NCBI GenBank assembly: GCA_021442155.1
Contig: CM038222.1
Span: forward strand, 18,486,923 to 18,550,922
DNA length: 64,000 bases
From: Cymbidium sinense
Lineage: Eukaryota; Streptophyta; Magnoliopsida; Asparagales; Orchidaceae
Direction of reading: 5' to 3'
In this document: piece after piece, positions 58,101 to 64,000 of the stretch
How positions within the stretch are numbered: the stretch's first letter is position 1
Layout: each line of letters opens with the position of its first letter
Program-made: the position numbers and the translations under genes
The notes under the pieces: generated by a model
Told to the model about the DNA's origin: nothing
Databases searched by the model: none
The model's input: only the letters and a program-made list of their open reading frames with translations

Positions 58101-59981
58101 CTAAAAGTTTTTTTATTTATTTTACTTTTAAGTTTTATTTAGTTTAGGTTTAGGGTTTGGGGTTTGTTGAGGGTTTCTAGTTTAAGGTTTAGGGTTTGGG
58201 GTTTATGGTTTAGGGTTTAGGGTTAAGGGTTTAGGGCTTAGGGTTTAAGGTTTAGGTTTTAGATTTTTATTTTAGGTTTATTTTTATGTTTTAATTTTAA
58301 GTTAGGATTAAGTTTAATTTATTTTATTTTATTTAGTTGAGGGTTAGGTTTAGTTTCTTTTAGGTTTAGGTTTAGGTTTTATTTATTATAGTTTAGTTTA
58401 TTTTATTTTAGGTTTAGGTATATTTTATTTTGGTTATTTAAATTTTAGGTTATTTTTAGTTTATGGTTTAGGTTTTATTTTTATTTATTTTTAGGTTTTA
58501 GTTTTTATTTATTTTTTATTTTATTTTATTTTAGGTTTATTTTATGTTTAGTTAACATTTAGTTTTTATTTTATTCAAGTTTATATTTTTATGTTTATTT
58601 TATTTTATTCTTTTAGTTTAGGTTTTATTTATTTTATTTTAGTTTAGTTTTGATTTTTTTATTTTATTTTAAGTTGAGATTTAGGTTTAGGTTTAAGTTT
58701 TGGTTTAGGCTTTAGTTTAGGTTTTTATTATTTTATTTTATTTGAATTTATTTAGGTTTAGATTTTTTATTTATTATTTTTAGGATTTATTTATTTTAGG
58801 TTTAGGTTTTTATATTTTTAGGTTTTCGTGTTTAGGGTTTAGGGTTTCGAGTTGTAAGTTTTAGGGCTTAAGGTTTAAGGTTTAGGGTTTAAGGTTTGTG
58901 ATTTATGGTTTAAGGTTATAGGTTTATGGTTTAGGGTTTAGGGTTTAGGGTTAGGGTTTTTATTTTTATTTTTTATATATCTTTTTTAAATTAAGTGAAC
59001 TCATAGGTTTATGTTTATTATATTTTTTTATTTATTTGAGTTTATTTTATTTTTTATTTTTATTTAACTTTACTTTTTATTTTTATTTAGTTCAGCTTAT
59101 TAATTTTACGTTTATTTATTTTAGATTAGGTTTTTTATTTTAGTATATTTTTTTGATTTAGGTTTAGGTTTAGGTTTATTTTTTAGTTTAGTTTTATTTT
59201 TATTTCATTTTTTAGGTTTAGGTTTTATTTTTTATTTTTAGGTTTATGTTTAGGTTTTTAATTTATTTGTTTACGATTAGGTCAAGGTTTTTGTTTTTTT
59301 AGGTTTTATTTTTTAGCTTAGGTTTAGGTTTATTTTTAGTTTATTTTATTTTATTTAGGGTTTAGGTTTACATTTAGGTTTATTTTATTTTAGGTTTAGG
59401 TTTAGGTATTATTTATTTTAATTTAGCTTATTTTACTTCTATTTTAGGTTTATGTATTTTTTATTATTAATTTTTAGCTTTTATTTTAAAGTTTTTTTTA
59501 GGTTTTAGTTTTTTTTGTTTTATTATTTTATTTTATGTTTAATTTTTTATTATAGGTTTAGTTTTTATTATATTTAGGTTCTTATTTTTTTAGTTTAGTT
59601 TAGGTTTTTATTTATTTTATTTTAGTTTAGTTTTTGTTTTTTTTTATTTTATTTTCTTTTTAGGATTAGGTTTAGGTTTTATTTTATTTTATTTTGCAAT
59701 AGGTTTAAGTTTTTAGTTTAGGTTTATGTTTTTAGTTTAGGGTTTAGGGTTAGTTGAGGGTTTAGGGTTTAGGGTTTAGGGGTTGGGGTTTAGGTTTTAG
59801 CATTTTAAGGTTAACTATTTAGGGTTTTAGATTTAGGTTTTAGGGTTTACAGTTTAGGGTTTATGGTTTTAAGGTTTAGGGGTTTAGGATTTTTAGAGTT
59901 TAGGGTTTTTAGGGTTTATGATTTAAGGTTTAGGGGTATGGTCTAGGGTTTAGGTTTTAGTTTAGGGTTTAGCGATTTTGG
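55122..59981 (+). repeat. ~1-kb higher-order telomere-like satellite
   Basis: Regular alternation: TTTAGGG patch, A-rich box, T-rich tract. Patches at 55125-55280, 56110-56390, 57225-57355, 58145-58255, 58835-58965 and 59730-59975; boxes at 55289-55310, 56396-56414, 57387-57405 and 58987-59005. Box spacing is 1107, 991 and 1600 bp. The T-rich parts of successive units align (e.g. 57400-57680 with 59005-59270, including AACTTTACTTTT and AGCTTATTAATTTTA). Confidence 0.85.
56650..59830 (+). repeat. 1.6-kb tandem duplication inside the satellite
   Basis: 56650-58255 and ~58260-59830 are direct repeats ~1.6 kb apart. Shared landmarks: AAGTTAGGATTAAGTTTA (56694/58299), GGGTTGTAAGTTTTAGGGC-type phrase (57253/58850), AACTTTACTTTT (57475/59074), ATTAGGTCAAG-type phrase (57682/59274), TTTTATTTTGC (58091/59686). 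The two copies remain similar, so this duplication is younger than most of the array. Confidence 0.8.
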
Positions 59982-60446
59982 TTTCTTTTTAATCGAGCAA
60001 AAATTCAGATTTAATATTTCTTCTTTTTGATTTCATCAAACAAATAACACACTTAGTTTTCTAAGACACAAGCGATGACATGGATAAAAAATGAGCATTC
60101 CTATGGTAACTAAAAAACCCTAGATAACTAGAATCATCTCTACTATAAAGACATAGTTCCATAAGTAGTAGATCGGATCGGTCATTCTTCAGTTTCTCTA
60201 GTTCCCATCAGAACCACCCCAGCCTCTCGAGTAGTAGGATCCACCATCATATCCCCGATCTCTCCCTCGCGGTTGTACCTGTCACTCTTCCCATCTCCAT
60301 AACGCTTGAACCTCCATATCGATCGGCACCTCCAGTTCCCCCACCACCACTGCGATAACCTCCGCCTCTGCCTTCATCTCCACCACCAGAACTAGACTGA
60401 GCTTGGTTGATGGAGATGTTCTTGCCATCAAAGATCTACCCATTCT
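59982..60446 (-). pseudogene. GR-RBP C-terminal fragment 9
   Basis: The minus strand starts at CCTAAGAATGGG and reads an end-of-RRM segment FDGKNISINQAQSS (residues just after a stop at the first codons), then GGGDEGRGGGYRSGGGGTGG, a one-base slip, and a C-terminus RDRGYDGGSYYSRGWGGSDGN, stop TAG in place of the Trp, RN and TGA. GKNI-IN-AQS followed by a Gly/Arg-rich tail identifies a plant GR-RBP. The 3' UTR extends to 59982. With the RRM missing and a frameshift plus an early stop, it is dead. It is flanked on both sides by dense TTTAGGG patches. Confidence 0.85.
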
Positions 60447-63400
60447 TAGGATTTAAGTCTATTAAGTTTTAGGGTGTATATTTTTTTAAATTTATTTAGT
60501 TACTTTAGGTTTAGTTTTAGGGTTTGAGTTTAGGGTCAGGTTTAAGGTTTAGGGTTTAGGGTTTAGGGTTTAGGGTTAAGGCTTTAGGGTTAAGGTTTAG
60601 GGTTTAGGGCTTTAGAATTTAGGGCTTTAGGGTTTAGTATTTAGGGTTAGGGTTTATGGTTTAGGATTTAGGGTTTAGGGCTTTGAGGGTTTAGGCTTCA
60701 AGGTTTATGGTTTTTAGGGTTTAGGGTTTTAGGTTAGGGTTCGAGTTTAAGATTTAATGTTTAGGGTTTAGGGTTTAGTGTTAGCTTAGGGTTTAGGGTC
60801 TAGGATTTAAGGTTTAGGGTTTAGGGTTTAGGGTTTAGGGTTGTGGTTTAGTATTTAGGGTTTAGGGTTTAGTGTTAGTTTTAGGTTTTAGGGTTTGGGT
60901 TTAGGGTTTAGGATTTAGGGTTTATGGTTTAAGGTTTCTTTTTTTAAGTAAATTAATAGGTTTAGGTTTATTTAGTATATTTTTTATTCATTTTGATTTA
61001 TTTTATTTTTATATTTATTTAGGTTTCTTTTTATTTATTTAATTTATTTATTTTAGTTTTATTTATTCTAGCTTAAGTTTTTTATTTTATTTTAATTTTT
61101 AGGTTTAGTTTAAGCTTATGCTTATTTTTTAGTTTAATTTTATTTTTATCTTATTTTTTAGGTTTAGGTTTATTCTTTATTTTTTGGATTCAGTTTAGGT
61201 TTTTAATTTATTTATTTAGGTTTAGGTTTTAGGTTTTTATTTAAGGTTTATTTTTAGGTTTTATTTTTTAGTTTAGGTTTAGGTTTATTTTATTTTATTT
61301 TATTTAGTTTATGAATAGGTTTAGGTTTAGTTTATTATTGATTTAGGTCTAGGTTTTATTTATTTTAGATTAGTTTATTTTTTTTAGGATTAAGTTTATT
61401 TTCTTTGGTTTATTTTATTTTGTATTTATTGTTTGGTTTTATTTTTAGGTTTATTTTTTAGGATTTGGTTTTTATTTAATTTTTTTTTTGTTTTAAGTTT
61501 TTTAGTCTTTATTTTATGTTTAGTTCTTTTTTAGGATTTCATTCTTAAATTTATTTTATTTTTTAGTTTAGTTTAGGTTTCATTTATTTTATTTTAGTTT
61601 ATTTTTATTTTTAAATTTTTTAATTTTTAGGTTTATGTTTAGGATTTCATTATGGTTTTTATTTTATTTAGCTTTAAGTTTTTTTATTTAATTTATTATT
61701 AGATTTTATTTAATTTAGTTTTAGCTTTTTATATTTTTAGGGGTTAGGGTTTAGGGTTTAGGGTTTATGTTTTAGGGTTTTAGGGTTTACAATTTTGGGG
61801 TTTATGGTTTAGGGTTAGGATTTCGGGTTTAGGGTTTAAGGTTTAGTGTTTATGCTTTAGGGTTTAGGGTTTTTAGGGTTTATGGGTTAAGGTTTTGGGT
61901 TTAGGGTTTTGGGTTTAGGGTTTCATGTTTATTTTTAAAAAATTAAGTAAACCAATAAGTTCAGGTTTATTTTATTTGTTATTTTTATTTAGGTTTGTTT
62001 GTAAATTTTATTTTGTTTTATTTATTTATTTTAGGTTTATTTATTTTAGTTTAGGTTTATGCTTATTTTTTAGTTAGGTTTTATTTATATTTTATTTTTT
62101 AAGTTTAGGTTTTATTTTTTATTTTTAGGTTTAGGTATATGTGTTTATTTTATTTTTTTAGTTTAGGTTTTACGATTTTATTTTAGGTTTATTTTTAGGG
62201 TTTATTTCTTAGTTTAGGTTTAAGTTTTATTTTAGTTTATTTTATTTTATTTAGTGAAGGGTTTAGGTTTAGTGTATTTTATGTTTAGGTTTAGGTTTGT
62301 TTATTTTATTTTAGGTTTAGGTTTATTTTTTTTTTAGGTTTAAGTTTTTTTTTATAGTTTAGGGATTAGGTTTTTATTAGTTTTTATATTATTTTATTTA
62401 AGTTAATTTTTTTTTTATTTTACATCTAGGTTTTATTTTTTTAGGTTTTTTATTGTTAGGTTTTTTATTTTGAAGTTTAGTTTAGGTTTTTATTTATTTT
62501 GTTTTAGTTTAGTTTTTTTTCTTTATTTTATTTTATTTTTACATTTAGGTTTAGGTTTAATTTTGGTTTTGGATTTTGTTTTATTATATATTTTTATTTT
62601 ATTTAAGTTTATGTTTTTTTTTATTTTTTTTATTTTCAGGTTTTATTTAATTTAGGATTAGGTTGTTAAGTTTTTAAGGTTTAGGGTTTGAGGTTTAGAG
62701 TTTAGGATTTGGGGTTTAGGGTTTAGGGTTTATTATTTTAGGTTTTAGGGTTTAGGGTTTACAGTTTAAGGTTTAAAGTCTAAGGTTTAGGATTTAGGGT
62801 TTAGGTTTTAGGGTTTAGGGTTTTAAGGTTTAAGGTTTAAGGTTTTGGGTTGTAAGTTTAAGGTTTTGGGTTTAGGGTTTAGGGTTAGTTTTAGATTTTA
62901 GGGTTCATGGTTAGGGTTTTTTTTAATTTATTTATTTTTATTTAGTAAACTCATAGGTTTAGTTTTATTTAGTTTATTCTTTATTTATTCTAGTTTATTT
63001 TATTTTTTATTTTTATTTAGTTTTATTTTTATTTTTATATAGTTTAGTTTATTTATTTTAGGTTTATTTATTTTAGTTTAGGTTTATATTTTAGTTTATT
63101 TTTTAGATTTAAGTTTAGGTTTATGTTTATTATTTAGTTTAGTTTAATTTTTATGATATTTTTTAGGTTTAGGTTTTGCTTTTTATTTTTAGGTTTAGGT
63201 TTAGGATTTTATTTTATTTTATTTTATTTTAGGTTTAGTTTTTTTATTTTGGTTTTGTTTATTTAATTGTAAGTTTAGGTTTAGATTATTTTAGGATTAG
63301 GTTTACATTTTTTTTATTTTAGATTAGTTTATTTAAGATTAGGTATAGGCTTATTTTATTATTTATTTTAGTTTTAGATGTTTTTTTAAGTTTAGGGTTT

Positions 63401-63940
63401 GGGTTTTTTTTATTTATTTTTATGTTTATTTTTTATGTTTAGGTTTTTATTTAGTTTTTATTTTATTTTTATTTTAGGTTTAGGTTTGATTTTATTTAGG
63501 TTTTTTATTTTTTTTAGTTTAGTTTAGATTTTTATTTATTTTATTTTAGTTTAATTTTTAATTTTATTATTATTTTTCTTTTTAGGTTTGGGTTTAGGTT
63601 TTTATTTTATTTTATTTTTTATTTCATTTTGGTTTAGGTTTTTTTATTTATTTCATTTTTAGGTTTTGTTTAGTTTAGGTTTAGGTTTTTAGCTTTCTAG
63701 GGTTTAGGGTTTAGGGTTACTTGAAGGTTTAGGGTTTAGGGTTTATGGTTTAGGGTTTAAGGTTTAGGGTTTATGGATTAGATTTTAGGGTTTTAGGTTT
63801 AAGGATTAGGGTTTTAGGGTTTAGGTTTAGGATTTAGGGTATAGGGTTTAAGATTTTTAAAGTTTAGGGTTTAGGGTTTAAAGTTTAGGGTTTAGGTTAT
63901 AGGTCTAGGATTCAGGTTTTAGTTTATGGTTAAGGTTTTT
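60447..63940 (+). repeat. ~1-kb higher-order telomere-like satellite, right part
   Basis: A dense TTTAGGG patch (60510-60935) beside GR-RBP fragment 9, then three units with boxes at 60943-60960, 61936-61960 and 62940-62957 (spacing 993 and 1004 bp) and patches at 61738-61925, 62680-62920 and 63700-63940. T-rich parts of the units align with one another and with those at 55-59 kb. Confidence 0.85.
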
Positions 63941-64000
63941 TATTTTTTTAGTAGAGAATAAATTCAGATTCAACATTTCTTCTTTTCGATTTCATCAACC
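63941..64000 (-). pseudogene. GR-RBP 3' UTR, fragment 10, cut by window edge
   Basis: The last 60 bases match the shared 3' UTR end (T-run, AGAGAATAAATTCAGATTC, CAACATTTCTTCTTTTCG). The coding part presumably lies beyond the window. Confidence 0.75.

Noticed and set aside
60510..60940. Possible chromosome end
   Set aside because: Heptamers are interrupted and diverged, and non-telomeric DNA lies on both sides; this is interstitial telomere-like DNA.
55122..63940. CRISPR-like regular spacing
   Set aside because: Unit length ~1 kb, no short identical repeats with unique spacers, and a plant context.

Overview
The window looks like nuclear DNA of a seed plant. Three things point there: long tracts built on TTTAGGG and its variants (the Arabidopsis-type telomere heptamer), decayed copies of a plant glycine-rich RNA-binding protein (GR-RBP) gene, and decayed Ty3/gypsy pol genes whose gene order includes the second, archaeal-type RNase H typical of the plant Tat/Ogre lineage. 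A large, repeat-rich genome (a gymnosperm or another big plant genome) would fit, but the sequence does not decide the species. I find no intact protein-coding gene, tRNA or rRNA.

Layout. 1-17.5 kb: telomere-like T/G-rich DNA with GR-RBP 3'-end fragments at 0.76, 3.10, 5.26, 15.5 and 17.5 kb, GC-rich islands made of GGCCTAGGG/GGCTCAG variants (6.2-6.4, 7.1-8.4, 9.1-10.1, 13.1-14.8, 16.4-16.7 kb), and an apparent LINE 3' end at 10.1-11.7 kb. 17.5-28.5 kb: block 1, a decayed gypsy-containing segment ending in a diverged ~345 bp tandem repeat. 28.5-39.5 kb: telomere-like DNA with GR-RBP fragments at 28.7, 29.9 and 32.9 kb. 39.5-45.1 kb: another broken gypsy copy with a duplicated protease region, followed by unidentified AT-rich DNA. 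45.1-55.1 kb: block 2, a diverged duplicate of block 1 with a different set of deletions. 55.1-64 kb: the most regular telomere-like section, with GR-RBP fragments at 60.0 kb and at the right edge.

The main structural result is that the apparently low-complexity DNA has order. A box close to AAATTAAGTAAACC recurs about twenty times, always on the same strand. It lies between a patch rich in true TTTAGGG heptamers and a tract of TTTTATTTTAGG/TTTAGG. In the best-preserved part, boxes are about 991, 993 and 1004 bp apart, with 1600 and 1956 bp elsewhere. This is a roughly 1-kb higher-order satellite whose monomers align over hundreds of bases. Most GR-RBP fragments sit inside the heptamer patches. 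All lie on the minus strand, and most start near the same codon of the RRM and end just beyond the 3' UTR in an A-run. They therefore look like one capture event that was later amplified with the satellite.

Nothing here suggests working genes acting together. The biology is that of a degenerate interstitial or subtelomeric telomere-like domain that trapped a host gene fragment, a LINE and Tat-type retrotransposons, and grew by duplication.
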